Positions 8,920-18,252 of a stretch of DNA of 37,539 nt are shown one piece after another. The notes under the pieces were generated by a model. That model was not told the origin of the DNA. It worked only from the letters and a program-made list of their open reading frames with translations, and ran no database searches. The DNA is from Oscillospiraceae bacterium (GTDB taxonomy: Bacteria > Bacillota > Clostridia > Oscillospirales > CAG-382). The first letter of the stretch is position 1; each line of letters starts with the position of its first letter. The translations under genes were made by a program, and so were the position numbers. The stretch lies in the NCBI GenBank assembly GCA_015064955.1, contig SVRD01000016.1:1-37539 (forward strand). Direction: 5' to 3'.

Positions 8920-10285
8920 GGTTAACGCAAAGCTCGACCCTCAATTTACTCCCCTTTCTCTCGTTTGCCGCGAAATGCGCGAAGCGACCAAGGAAAACGG
9001 TCAGGATCTCGTTATCGGCGTAGAAAGAAACAAGGGCTACATCACCACCTACAAAACCCGTGTTTATAAAGACGGCACCGGCCACGACGAAGACAACTTC
9101 AACTTCATCGAAAGAATGGTCAAGGCTCTTCTTTGGGTTGCAGGCGGCTACAAGGTTATCATCGCAGGCAGCGACGTTATCGGCAACAAGATCAAGGAAG
9201 CTTACACCGACGGCGGTTTGCGTGACTTCGACGTTCACTTTATGGAACGTGTTTACGAACGCCCCTTCGAAGTAGAAGTTCGTTCTATCGAAAACGCTCC
9301 CGTTGATATCTCCGGCGCGGCTCCTGTCGGCAGACATTTGGACGGCTGCCGTATCGGCTTTGACGCAGGCGGATCCGACAGAAAGGTTTCCGCTGTTATC
9401 GACGGCGAAACCGTTTACTCCGAAGAAGTTGTTTGGTTCCCCAAGATCAACTCCGATCCCGATTATCACTATCAGGGAATTCTCGATGCTATGAAGACCG
9501 CGGCTTCCAAAATGCCCCGTGTTGACGCTATCGGTATCTCCTCCGCGGGTGTTTATATCGACAATCGTATAATGGTTGCTTCCCTCTTCCTCAAGGTAAG
9601 CGACGAAGACTTCGACAAGAAGGTCAAGAATATGTACATCGACGTTTGCAAGGAGATCGGCGAGGATATCCCCGTTGAAGTTGCAAACGACGGCGACGTT
9701 ACCGCTCTCGCAGGCGCAATGAGCCTCGAGGACGACTCTGTACTCGGCGTTGCTATGGGTACCTCCGAAGCAGTCGGCTACGTTGATCCTCAGGGCAACA
9801 TCACCGGCTGGCTCAACGAGCTCGCTTTCGCTCCCGTTGACTTCTGCAAGGACGCAATGGTTGACGAATGGTCGGGCGACTACGGCTGCGGCGTTAAGTA
9901 CTTCTCGCAGGACGGCGTTATCAAGCTTGCTCCTTTTGCAGGAATCGAGCTCGACGAAAGCCTCTCCCCCGCTGAAAAGCTCAAGGTAGTTCAGGGTCTT
10001 ATGAAGGAAGGCGACGAACGCGCTGCCGCTATCTATGACACCATCGGTGCATACTTCGGCTACGCTATCGCATTCTACGCTGAATTCTACGATATGAAGC
10101 ACGTTCTCATCATGGGCCGTGTAACCTCCGGCGACGGCGGCGTTATCCTTCTCGAAAGAGCACAGGAAGTTCTCGACAAGGAATTCCCCGAGCTCGCAAA
10201 GAAGATCCAGCTCCACATTCCCGACGAAAAGGCTCGCCGCGTAGGTCAGTCTGTTGCAGCTGCATCGCTTCCCAAAACCAAATAA
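8909..10285 (+). CDS. ROK-like sugar kinase with a long N-terminal extension
   Basis: A 458-aa protein of the ASKHA fold. Residues 148-165 (IGFDAGGSDRKVSAVI) match the phosphate-1 loop, VANDGDVTAL (258-267) contains the likely catalytic Asp261, and GVAMGTSEAVG (280-290) matches the second nucleotide loop. The usual ROK zinc motif (CxCGxxGC) is reduced to DYGCGV. About 145 residues before the kinase core are not part of classical ROK kinases. The start is the ATG overlapping the nagA end, with GGAGG 10 bases upstream; an open frame reaching back to 8807 inside nagA has no such support. Pairing with nagA suggests N-acetylglucosamine or a related amino sugar as substrate (inference). Confidence 0.8.
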   Translation: MKLKVNAKLDPQFTPLSLVCREMREATKENGQDLVIGVERNKGYITTYKTRVYKDGTGHDEDNFNFIERMVKALLWVAGGYKVIIAGSDVIGNKIKEAYTDGGLRDFDVHFMERVYERPFEVEVRSIENAPVDISGAAPVGRHLDGCRIGFDAGGSDRKVSAVIDGETVYSEEVVWFPKINSDPDYHYQGILDAMKTAASKMPRVDAIGISSAGVYIDNRIMVASLFLKVSDEDFDKKVKNMYIDVCKEIGEDIPVEVANDGDVTALAGAMSLEDDSVLGVAMGTSEAVGYVDPQGNITGWLNELAFAPVDFCKDAMVDEWSGDYGCGVKYFSQDGVIKLAPFAGIELDESLSPAEKLKVVQGLMKEGDERAAAIYDTIGAYFGYAIAFYAEFYDMKHVLIMGRVTSGDGGVILLERAQEVLDKEFPELAKKIQLHIPDEKARRVGQSVAAASLPKTK

Positions 10286-10296
10286 GAAACATACCA

Positions 10297-10330
10297 AAAA
10301 GACCGTGCACACGCACGGTCTTTTGTTTTG
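10297..10330 (+). terminator. Terminator of the nagA-ROK operon
   Basis: GACCGTGC and GCACGGTC pair around a 4-nt ACAC loop, extended by A/T pairs and followed by TTTTGTTTTG. It lies 11 bases after the ROK stop codon. Confidence 0.88.
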
Positions 10331-10359
10331 CTGTTTTTACTTTGCAAAAACCCCACCTT

Positions 10360-10394
10360 GAAGGGCGATGCGTCATAGTGATAAATCGCCCTTC
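10360..10394 (-). terminator. Probable terminator of the 2556-aa giant gene
   Basis: A perfect 10-bp stem (GAAGGGCGAT / ATCGCCCTTC) lies about 25 bases past the giant gene's stop. On the minus strand it is followed by AAGGTGGGGTTTTTG, so the U-run is somewhat displaced. Confidence 0.5.
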
Positions 10395-10418
10395 GGGAAG
10401 CGTTGCTGTTTTTTGTTT

Positions 10419-13400
10419 TTAGTTAACCGTAACAGTAAATCTCAATTCAAATAGACGAGACCAAGGATGAACAGGAGCATCGACTGAAACCGTTCCAATC
10501 GTTTCTGTTTGGGTATTACTTATCATCATTTCAGAGCCGTTAATCTTTGTAAGAATAGTATTCGCTCTACTAGTGAACACAGTACTCCAATTGTTAACAT
10601 TAATTTGCGTCGTTCTTACTGCGACGTAAGCAATGTCCTTAACAAACATCGTTGTGATATTCTTAACAAACGCTTCGTTCGCTTCTTCGGTCGAGGTTTT
10701 GCCCTTGTTGGAAACGTGCTGGATATAAGCATAACGTCCGACTGCGCTGCCGATCGAAATACCTACTGCATTAGAAACGGTGTTCCACTGGCTGTATCCG
10801 TAGAGCTTCGCAATATCCGTAATGCCCGCGTTCAAGATCTTGTTTGCAAGATCAGTGTGTCCGCCGTTATCGCCGAGCGCATCGATAACACAAGTAGGAA
10901 TATTGTTTTCGAGATTGCTCTTCAACGTCGAAACCAATTGATCCATTTGGGCATCGTTTGCGTTCTTTGTACGAACAAGAATCTGCAGATAGCTTGAATC
11001 GGAGCTTTCATAAAGCTTGCCGCCCGCACCGACAATGTGCGCTTTTACAGTGGTGTCGAGCGAACCGGTGTCATACTCATCTGCCGGTTGATCTTCGCCG
11101 CTTCCGAAATAAGTGAGGTTAACAGGAGTTTCGTTATTCATATACTTATCGGAAGCAACCGCGCCGACAGCAGTAAGACCAAGCTCGTCGGTACCTGCAA
11201 AGAGCGAATATGTAAACTTATCTCCAGTACCGAGCTTCTTGATATAATTGATTTCGTTGGTCTGAATTGTGTTTTTCGGACTCGAGTCGTCTACCGCAAA
11301 ATAGATATGCTGTATATTTTCAACTCCGTCCTTTGTAAGCAAATAATCCGCAATTTTGAGCTTTCTTTCACGGGCAGCGAGATAATTAGGTAATATGCTC
11401 GTTATAGTATTCGGAACGGTAATCTTATCTCCGTTTTCGTCATATTCGTAATTTATAATAATGTTTTCTACATTGAGCTCGTCTCCTGCAAGCACAGGAC
11501 GACCCTCAACAGCATAAACTTTACGCAAATCGCCATAAGCGTCGCTTGAATAGTCCCCATATCCATCGGTAGAAGCAAGTCGCATTACGGTATCGAGCAG
11601 GTAAACCTTTTCGGTTTGCGCAAGCTCAACGATGTAATCTATTACATCCTCCTCCCAATCCAGATTGAGGTCGGGGTTAGCACGTGAGTTAACCAAGCCG
11701 CCCGAAAGGATCTGGTCGAGCGAGATTACGTAGTAATCCGCCTCTACGTTTTGAAGCCAAGCATAAAGCGCTTCGGGCTCGCCGCACTTATCTTGAAGAG
11801 TAGCGGTGCCGACTTTTCCGCCAGGATTGCTCAGTCTTGTACTGAACAGATCCTCGTGAGGCATAACAAGCTCAAAACCTGCCGAACCGACGAGATATTT
11901 TACTCTGTCGTAGTTTACAGGGCGGTCGTCAAGCGGGATATATGCCACGATGGGAAGTGTCGTTGCGGGTTTTTGATCAACAGTGTGCGCGCTCGTTTCA
12001 TCCCAATCTTCTGTGGGTTTCCAGAGATAGTAGGGATAAAGCGCGGCATTACTATTTTCTGATACCTTGTTGGAAACACAAACGATAAACTGGAATTCAT
12101 CGTTGCCGTTCGAAATTTCGCTGAAAGGAATTGTAAAGGTGAATGTTTTTCCGGTCAAATCGACTGTGCCCGTTGTGCTTGCATCGCCGCTTGGAGTTTT
12201 TGAATAAATCTTGGCTCCGTTTGACTTTACAAATCCGTCGTAAAGTCTATCCCAGGTTGCCGAACCGTAATTTACCCAAAGACGCACGTTGGTGCCGTTG
12301 CCGTTGCCGGTATTGTCGCTTTCGGGTGTAGGAACCAACTCGTCATCGTTAACGGTAACCGAAAGAACAAAGTTTCCATCTACAACCTCGTATTGATAAG
12401 AATAGGAAAAATCGTCGGTTATGTCGCTATCCCACCACATACCTGTGCCGCTTTCCGCACTGATATTGTATACAGTAGGAGGTGCGGGTGTGGGTTCGGG
12501 CTCGGGTTGGGTACCGGGATCGATGTCGGGATAAGTGTCGCCGCCTTCGGTTACTCCGCTGTCATCATCCTTGGGCATATTGCTGTCGGCAACACCATCG
12601 AAGCTTCTTACAAGCGTTTCGCCGTAATAAACGTCAACACCCGTTGAATGATAGAAGTCAACGTAGGAACGGAAGCTGAATCTTACGTCGGTCGGCATAT
12701 TGTAGATCGTTACGTAGAACGAGAAGTTCTCGTAGTCTGCGTAGTTCGACCAACTGTCACTGGTTTCGTGAACCCAGTCAACGATATTGATTGCAGAATC
12801 CCACTGCGCTCTGTCGGTGTCGTGAGTGAGTGTTACGCCGTTGGGGTCTTTATTTTCCTCTGTTCCGAGAAGCTGAGTCGGGATATAGATTATACCAACG
12901 TCTGCAACGTCCCAGTAATCGAGCATTTCGTCGGTATACATGGGATCGTTCTTGTTGGGCAACCGATTCTTGTCTTTATCAACAAAGTTCCTGATATAAT
13001 CCTCGTTGTAAAGCGCGCCGAATCGGATTGCTTGTTGATCGAGAACAGGTTTTCCGTTTTCGTCGACGGTGTCGTAATGCTCATTGATCTTAACACCGAG
13101 AGTTACAACAGGCATGCAGTTATTGCGGAGCTTGATAAGTCCGTCCTTCATGTCTGCTGCGGTTACCTTTGCGGCGGTATCGTTGTTCCAAGCGGTCTGA
13201 GGCATATTGGTGTCTCTGCCGCTCGAAGCATCGATCTCGCAAGCGGGGTAAATCAAGGTAACGTCGCGTGTGGATGCCTGAGTATAGTATTCAAAATCGT
13301 GGTAGGTAACGTCTTCGCCGACAACTACCTTTGCGCCGAATTCTTCGAGCTTGACTCTGAATTCAACGACAGTTTTGTTCTCGTCTGCATTTCTGATAAC

Positions 13401-16400
13401 ACCGGCCTGCTTACCGAGATAGATCTTTTCGGTTTTAATAGTCGGATAGAATTCGCCGCTTGTCTGGTTTTCCTGAATCTGCTCGGTATAACCGTAGAGC
13501 GCGGAAGCGCCATATTTGGACTCTTCATCAAGCTTCGAATAGGATTCAAAGCTAAGAGCATATTTTCCGAACTCCTTGCCGAAGCGGAGTGCGTTGTCAG
13601 CATATGTTACATAACCCTGATCATCGTTGGGGTGCTTATAGCCGAGGTATGTATTATCTGCACCTTCTGCCCAGTCATACATTTCTTTGGGAAGATCGGT
13701 GATCTCCAAATAAGCTTCGCCGTTATCCCATTTGAGATCGTAAAGGTGCGAATATTTGTCGCCGCCGTTGCCATTGAGCCACAAGCGGAAGGAAACGCCT
13801 TCCCAGAACGAAGTGCCGAGCTCTGCTGCAACGTAGAGATAGTCAGCATCGGTACGGAGCGCAAAGCTGTATCCGAAGTCAACAGAATCTGCTTCGTCCT
13901 TCGAGGTTGCGTTGATACCGTGGTCAACGTCGATCCAAAGATCTTCGTTTGCCCAACCTATATCGTTGATAATGCCGTCAACAGTGATAACCTCGGGAGC
14001 AAAATGAACGAGAGGCGCGATAGTGCCTGCGTTGTTAGTGTCCCAAGACTGTTCGAGAGGCGAACGCTTGATATGAGTGCCGTTGATATAGCCGTTGGTA
14101 AGATCGCCGTTTTTGATTCTTACTAATCTTGCCGTGCAGAAATATGCACCGTTGTCATCGGTGGGGTCTTCGCCGATATCGTTCACGTTTATATTAAGGT
14201 TGAGCGCCGGGATAAAATCTTTGTAGGAAACCTTGGCATCAAGAAGATCTTCTATTTCGACGCCGTTAAACATAAATTCGTCGCCGACGTTCCAGGACAT
14301 AGCCTCGAAATACATAAATACGGATTCCCAGCTCGCTTCGATCTTTTCGAAAGACATTTCACGACCGGTATGAACAACGTACGCAAACTGATTTTCTCCG
14401 ATTTTAAGGTTATAAGAATTACCAATCGAAGCAAGCTTACATATATCGACGATTTTATATACGCCGTTTCCTTGCTTTTCGAAAATAACCTGTGTACAAG
14501 CGCCGTATCCGTAAACCGTATTTACGTTTATGTATGCATTCTCTCCTCCGTGCGTGGTAGTACCGTTACCGGTGAAGATAACGCCCATACCCGAGTGGCC
14601 GTATCTGGTGGTTCTGTCTGCGCCGTTGATCCAGAAAATATGGCTGTCGGGAATCTGAGGATGGTAGAGCGAAAGGGTTTCGGATTCTTCGTATTTATTA
14701 CTTACAGAAACGAAATACTTGAGATCGTCCTTGTTTTCGCAACCGAAGTTTGCAAGATCGATCACAAATTCAACGTAGGTTATACCGTTGATCGTCTTCA
14801 TCGCATACTTGAAGTTGCTGTCGTCGATAGTAACAGTGTGGCTTTCGCTGCCGTCGGTGTAATACTCGTTCGGCGTTGCTTCTCCTTTTGCCACTCCGTT
14901 TTCATCAAGACTTATCTTATAGTTGTAGTTGCGGTAGTATTTGGTTTCTTTTTCGTCTTCTCGGATTTTATAGTAAAGCTGCCAAGAATGCTCTTTTTTT
15001 TCGGAGTTGTAAGAAATATAGTGCGTTCCTGCACCTTCACACTTCGTATTCGCAGCCACTACATCCACTTCTTCTCCGCCGTAGGTGTGCTTGCCGTCTT
15101 CCTGACACTCGCCGTTGCCGTTACAGAGATATGCATCGTCCTTGCCAAGTATGTACTCCTTGTTCGGATAACAAGGTCCGATGTTTTCAGCACGGTAGGT
15201 AGGCTGATTATAATCAACGGGATTCGTAGAAGGGGTGTTGTCTCTGAGCCAATTGTATTCGTCGATTCCGTTGTTTATCCAGAGGTTGAATTCGGTGCCG
15301 TTTGTTTTACCGTCGGCATCGATCCTTGCCGCGCCGTAGAGATAATTGTCGCTTGTATAAAGCTTATAATCGTAATCGAAAACGATATTGTTCTGAGGTT
15401 TTTCGGGGTCTTTACCGTTGCCGGTGCTGGTCGAGTCGTGAATCGAAACGTCATCATAGGTCGACTTGTTCGCCCAAGTACCCTCGTCGCTGTTAACGTG
15501 AGTCATACCGTCGAGCCAGATCGATTCCTCGAACTTACCGTCAACAACGATATCCTTTATCATTTTAGCGTAAGTGAATTTTTGTTTCGCGCCGCTGTTG
15601 ACAGTGTAGCTAAAGAACTCGTCGGTCTCTGCAGGAGAAAGGTTCGGCTTCATACCGAGCGCAGACCAAGGAATTCTGAATTCGAGGTTGCCGTCAACCT
15701 CTGCACAGTCAGCGTTTGCGATTTCTTTTCCGTTGAGACGCATTTTGCCGCTCGAATAAGTAATCGCAGGCATAACATATGTTCTTTTGCCAGCAACGTC
15801 GATCTCTCCGCAGAAGAAGAATCTGTTGTCGCCACCGCCGGGATATACTATAAGCTTTATATATCTTGCGGCAACTTCGTCAATATTCAACGTTTTTTTC
15901 GTTATATTTGTTTTGCTTGTAGCCGATTCGGTTTGACTTGTTATCGCCGTATCATAAAAATGTACGCCGTCATAAGAATATTGAACCGCGTAATTGTTCG
16001 GTTTTGATATTCCTGCGCCGCTATTCGCATATACGTGAACTTCAATCTTGTTGACGACAAACATATTGGTGTTTTGCGATTTCTTGAACTTTAAAACAAT
16101 GGGAACTTCTGTCGCTCCGCTATGTTCTCCGCCCCAAGCGCAAAAATACTCAGGATGTTTAAAGTCTTCGTCACCGGGATAGCCGTTGTTATCACACAAC
16201 ACATCATAGTTGTTATAATACTCGTCATTATAGTAAATTCTCGCATTGGACGAGGTGGCTGTGAAGTTACGTTCACTGTAATCTCCGGAAGGTGCCGAAG
16301 CGCCGTTAAGCGGCAAATTGATATTCAAATTAAACGAATTGGGATTCTTGACCGCGCCGTAGAGATAATCATTATCGCCGGAAAGCACGTAGTCATTGAC

Positions 16401-18089
16401 TGTTCCCCAGGATTCTTCGTCAAACTTGCCATCGATATTGATCGAGTTGGGGTACTTCTTGTTGCTGTCGAGCTTGCTGATAGTACCGCCCGCGTCGACG
16501 GTTGTGCCGTTTTCTCCGGAGGCAAGCGGCCAGAATTCCGAAGTGGGAACCTCGACAAGGAACGCACCGTCATCGAAATTGTTAACGGTGTAATCCATAT
16601 TGTCGACTGCCGCGATAGGATGAATAAGCGATATGTCCCCGATATCCGCAGAAACGAAATAGCTTATATCGGAAAGATCCCTCTGTCCGCCGAAGGTATC
16701 CAAAAGCATATTGCGGAACTCGAAGGTATAGGTATTGCCGTCCTTTTTCGATTCAAGTGCCCAATGCATAGGAAGAGTATACTCTTTTACCGTTTCGTCT
16801 GTCAAAAGAACTTTGACAAGCGATTCGTTATCAACGGTTACATTGTTGCCGCTGAGATTGAAAACGATTTTTTGGGTATATCCGTCTTGGAGCACCTTGT
16901 AGGTTGCGGCAGAAGCATCGGAGCTCGCATTCATCGGGTTGAAATTACCGAAGTCAAACGTCATACCGACGTGCCAGTTCTTTGCGTCTGCAATCGCCGG
17001 TGTTCCGAGATTTTCGGCGGTTCCATCTGTATGTGCAAGCCAAACGAAGCCGCCCGAAGGAATGGTAAGCGGGACGCTTGGATTGTCATTATCGTCATCC
17101 AGTCCGTCGTGTATTGCTACAATACGGTAAACATTGTCCTTTGCACTTACAGGGGCAAACGCAACGTGAAATCTATAGGGCTTTTTCTTGTAATACGTAC
17201 CATTTGTGATAATGGTCGCATGTCCATTTCCGAACAATGCGGTCTGCTGATCTTCTGTAAGGTCGCCCGACGTAAGAAATTCGGTGACGCGGAACGATTG
17301 CGCATCACTACGCTTAGCGGGATAATATGTAAGTGTAAACTCTTCGGTTGTGCCGGCTAAGGCTACCGGATCTTTGTCAAAGTAAACCTCTTGGTTGAGA
17401 AGTATCTTTTCAACAGCGTCTACTTCTGTCTGATTGGCTTTTCCTGTCTGATCGGCTAGTTCGTCATTATGAATCGCCAAAATAAAGCCGTTTTCGGGAC
17501 AAGCAAAGTCCTTTTTTCCCTCGTCATTGTCCAATTCGTTTACGAGCTTAAAGCAATTTTCCTTGCCGGCGACAGGCGCAAAGGCATAGCGCTGCCACCA
17601 CTCATTGCCGTTCCAATCCGACTTCATTATTATCATGCCGTCCTGGTTCTTTTCCGCGCCGGTCAAAGCGATTGTTACGGATTCCTCTGTCAAGGATCTA
17701 TCCTTGAACATAACGGTGAACTTTGCATTGTCCGTGTTTTCGGGCACAGTGACAGAAGCGCCGACGTAAAGATGGTCGTAGTCCGCGCGTATCTGATATC
17801 TGTAATTGAGGTAATCTGCAATCGCGTCCGAAGGGACATCTGCAGTATTCCACAATCCCGTGTTTTTATCGACGTAGGAAAAGCCGCTTGCGGGCCAGCC
17901 TGTATCGTCAAGAATGCCGTCAACCTTAATGGTTTCGGGTATGTACTGTCCGTTCGCGTTTATCAGCGATTGGTTTTCGGTGTCGCTGTAATAAACACCT
18001 CTGCCGCGCGCCAATGCGGAAAGCATCGATGCGGGAATCATTCCGAGCACCAACACTAACGTCAAAACGCATGAAATAAATCGTTTCAT
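10419..18089 (-). CDS. Giant secreted protein with CBM9-like, repeated novel and DUF4127 domains (2556 aa)
   Basis: Residues 1-27 are a signal peptide. CBM9-like domains begin near residues 50, 549, 846 and 1366 (V-D-G-x-x-[DN]-x-x-x-W followed by RADYDHLYVGA-type strands). A galactose-binding-like (F5/8 type C) stretch lies at about 665-750. Three copies of the shared GGFVW module lie near 135-245, 260-405 and 1147-1326. A conserved region at about 1650-1835 precedes a P/E-rich linker and one further beta domain. DUF4127 fills about 2045-2556, starting VAYIPLDDRPVN. No transmembrane anchor or sorting signal is visible. It is monocistronic with an AAGGGG ribosome site. The role is unknown; the domains point to extracellular polysaccharide or cell-wall binding. 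It is a paralogue of the next upstream gene. Confidence 0.85.
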   Translation of the reverse strand: MKRFISCVLTLVLVLGMIPASMLSALARGRGVYYSDTENQSLINANGQYIPETIKVDGILDDTGWPASGFSYVDKNTGLWNTADVPSDAIADYLNYRYQIRADYDHLYVGASVTVPENTDNAKFTVMFKDRSLTEESVTIALTGAEKNQDGMIIMKSDWNGNEWWQRYAFAPVAGKENCFKLVNELDNDEGKKDFACPENGFILAIHNDELADQTGKANQTEVDAVEKILLNQEVYFDKDPVALAGTTEEFTLTYYPAKRSDAQSFRVTEFLTSGDLTEDQQTALFGNGHATIITNGTYYKKKPYRFHVAFAPVSAKDNVYRIVAIHDGLDDDNDNPSVPLTIPSGGFVWLAHTDGTAENLGTPAIADAKNWHVGMTFDFGNFNPMNASSDASAATYKVLQDGYTQKIVFNLSGNNVTVDNESLVKVLLTDETVKEYTLPMHWALESKKDGNTYTFEFRNMLLDTFGGQRDLSDISYFVSADIGDISLIHPIAAVDNMDYTVNNFDDGAFLVEVPTSEFWPLASGENGTTVDAGGTISKLDSNKKYPNSINIDGKFDEESWGTVNDYVLSGDNDYLYGAVKNPNSFNLNINLPLNGASAPSGDYSERNFTATSSNARIYYNDEYYNNYDVLCDNNGYPGDEDFKHPEYFCAWGGEHSGATEVPIVLKFKKSQNTNMFVVNKIEVHVYANSGAGISKPNNYAVQYSYDGVHFYDTAITSQTESATSKTNITKKTLNIDEVAARYIKLIVYPGGGDNRFFFCGEIDVAGKRTYVMPAITYSSGKMRLNGKEIANADCAEVDGNLEFRIPWSALGMKPNLSPAETDEFFSYTVNSGAKQKFTYAKMIKDIVVDGKFEESIWLDGMTHVNSDEGTWANKSTYDDVSIHDSTSTGNGKDPEKPQNNIVFDYDYKLYTSDNYLYGAARIDADGKTNGTEFNLWINNGIDEYNWLRDNTPSTNPVDYNQPTYRAENIGPCYPNKEYILGKDDAYLCNGNGECQEDGKHTYGGEEVDVVAANTKCEGAGTHYISYNSEKKEHSWQLYYKIREDEKETKYYRNYNYKISLDENGVAKGEATPNEYYTDGSESHTVTIDDSNFKYAMKTINGITYVEFVIDLANFGCENKDDLKYFVSVSNKYEESETLSLYHPQIPDSHIFWINGADRTTRYGHSGMGVIFTGNGTTTHGGENAYINVNTVYGYGACTQVIFEKQGNGVYKIVDICKLASIGNSYNLKIGENQFAYVVHTGREMSFEKIEASWESVFMYFEAMSWNVGDEFMFNGVEIEDLLDAKVSYKDFIPALNLNINVNDIGEDPTDDNGAYFCTARLVRIKNGDLTNGYINGTHIKRSPLEQSWDTNNAGTIAPLVHFAPEVITVDGIINDIGWANEDLWIDVDHGINATSKDEADSVDFGYSFALRTDADYLYVAAELGTSFWEGVSFRLWLNGNGGDKYSHLYDLKWDNGEAYLEITDLPKEMYDWAEGADNTYLGYKHPNDDQGYVTYADNALRFGKEFGKYALSFESYSKLDEESKYGASALYGYTEQIQENQTSGEFYPTIKTEKIYLGKQAGVIRNADENKTVVEFRVKLEEFGAKVVVGEDVTYHDFEYYTQASTRDVTLIYPACEIDASSGRDTNMPQTAWNNDTAAKVTAADMKDGLIKLRNNCMPVVTLGVKINEHYDTVDENGKPVLDQQAIRFGALYNEDYIRNFVDKDKNRLPNKNDPMYTDEMLDYWDVADVGIIYIPTQLLGTEENKDPNGVTLTHDTDRAQWDSAINIVDWVHETSDSWSNYADYENFSFYVTIYNMPTDVRFSFRSYVDFYHSTGVDVYYGETLVRSFDGVADSNMPKDDDSGVTEGGDTYPDIDPGTQPEPEPTPAPPTVYNISAESGTGMWWDSDITDDFSYSYQYEVVDGNFVLSVTVNDDELVPTPESDNTGNGNGTNVRLWVNYGSATWDRLYDGFVKSNGAKIYSKTPSGDASTTGTVDLTGKTFTFTIPFSEISNGNDEFQFIVCVSNKVSENSNAALYPYYLWKPTEDWDETSAHTVDQKPATTLPIVAYIPLDDRPVNYDRVKYLVGSAGFELVMPHEDLFSTRLSNPGGKVGTATLQDKCGEPEALYAWLQNVEADYYVISLDQILSGGLVNSRANPDLNLDWEEDVIDYIVELAQTEKVYLLDTVMRLASTDGYGDYSSDAYGDLRKVYAVEGRPVLAGDELNVENIIINYEYDENGDKITVPNTITSILPNYLAARERKLKIADYLLTKDGVENIQHIYFAVDDSSPKNTIQTNEINYIKKLGTGDKFTYSLFAGTDELGLTAVGAVASDKYMNNETPVNLTYFGSGEDQPADEYDTGSLDTTVKAHIVGAGGKLYESSDSSYLQILVRTKNANDAQMDQLVSTLKSNLENNIPTCVIDALGDNGGHTDLANKILNAGITDIAKLYGYSQWNTVSNAVGISIGSAVGRYAYIQHVSNKGKTSTEEANEAFVKNITTMFVKDIAYVAVRTTQINVNNWSTVFTSRANTILTKINGSEMMISNTQTETIGTVSVDAPVHPWSRLFELRFTVTVN

Positions 18090-18147
18090 AAGTGTAACCC
18101 CTTTGAAAAATATTTATAGTGATAGTTATTATACTACGGTAACGTAC

Positions 18148-18176
18148 AGTATACCCCAAATTGTTGAGCTTGTCAA
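18148..18176 (-). promoter_or_regulatory. Sigma-A promoter of the 2556-aa giant gene
   Basis: -35 TTGACA (18176-18171), 17-base spacer, -10 TATACT (18153-18148). It lies between the terminator of the upstream paralogue and the start codon, so the two giant genes are separate transcripts. Confidence 0.8.
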
Positions 18177-18189
18177 TATCTATTTTTGT

Positions 18190-18229
18190 AAAAAAAAGAA
18201 ACCGCGTAAAAACACGGTTTCTTTTTTAG
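18190..18229 (-). terminator. Terminator of the 2861-aa giant gene
   Basis: AAAAAAGAAACCG (18192-18204) pairs with CGGTTTCTTTTTT (18215-18227), a 13-bp stem with a 10-nt loop and a built-in U-run on the minus strand, about 25 bases past the stop codon. Confidence 0.85.
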
Positions 18230-18252
18230 ATAAGCGTTGCTGTTTTTTGTTT

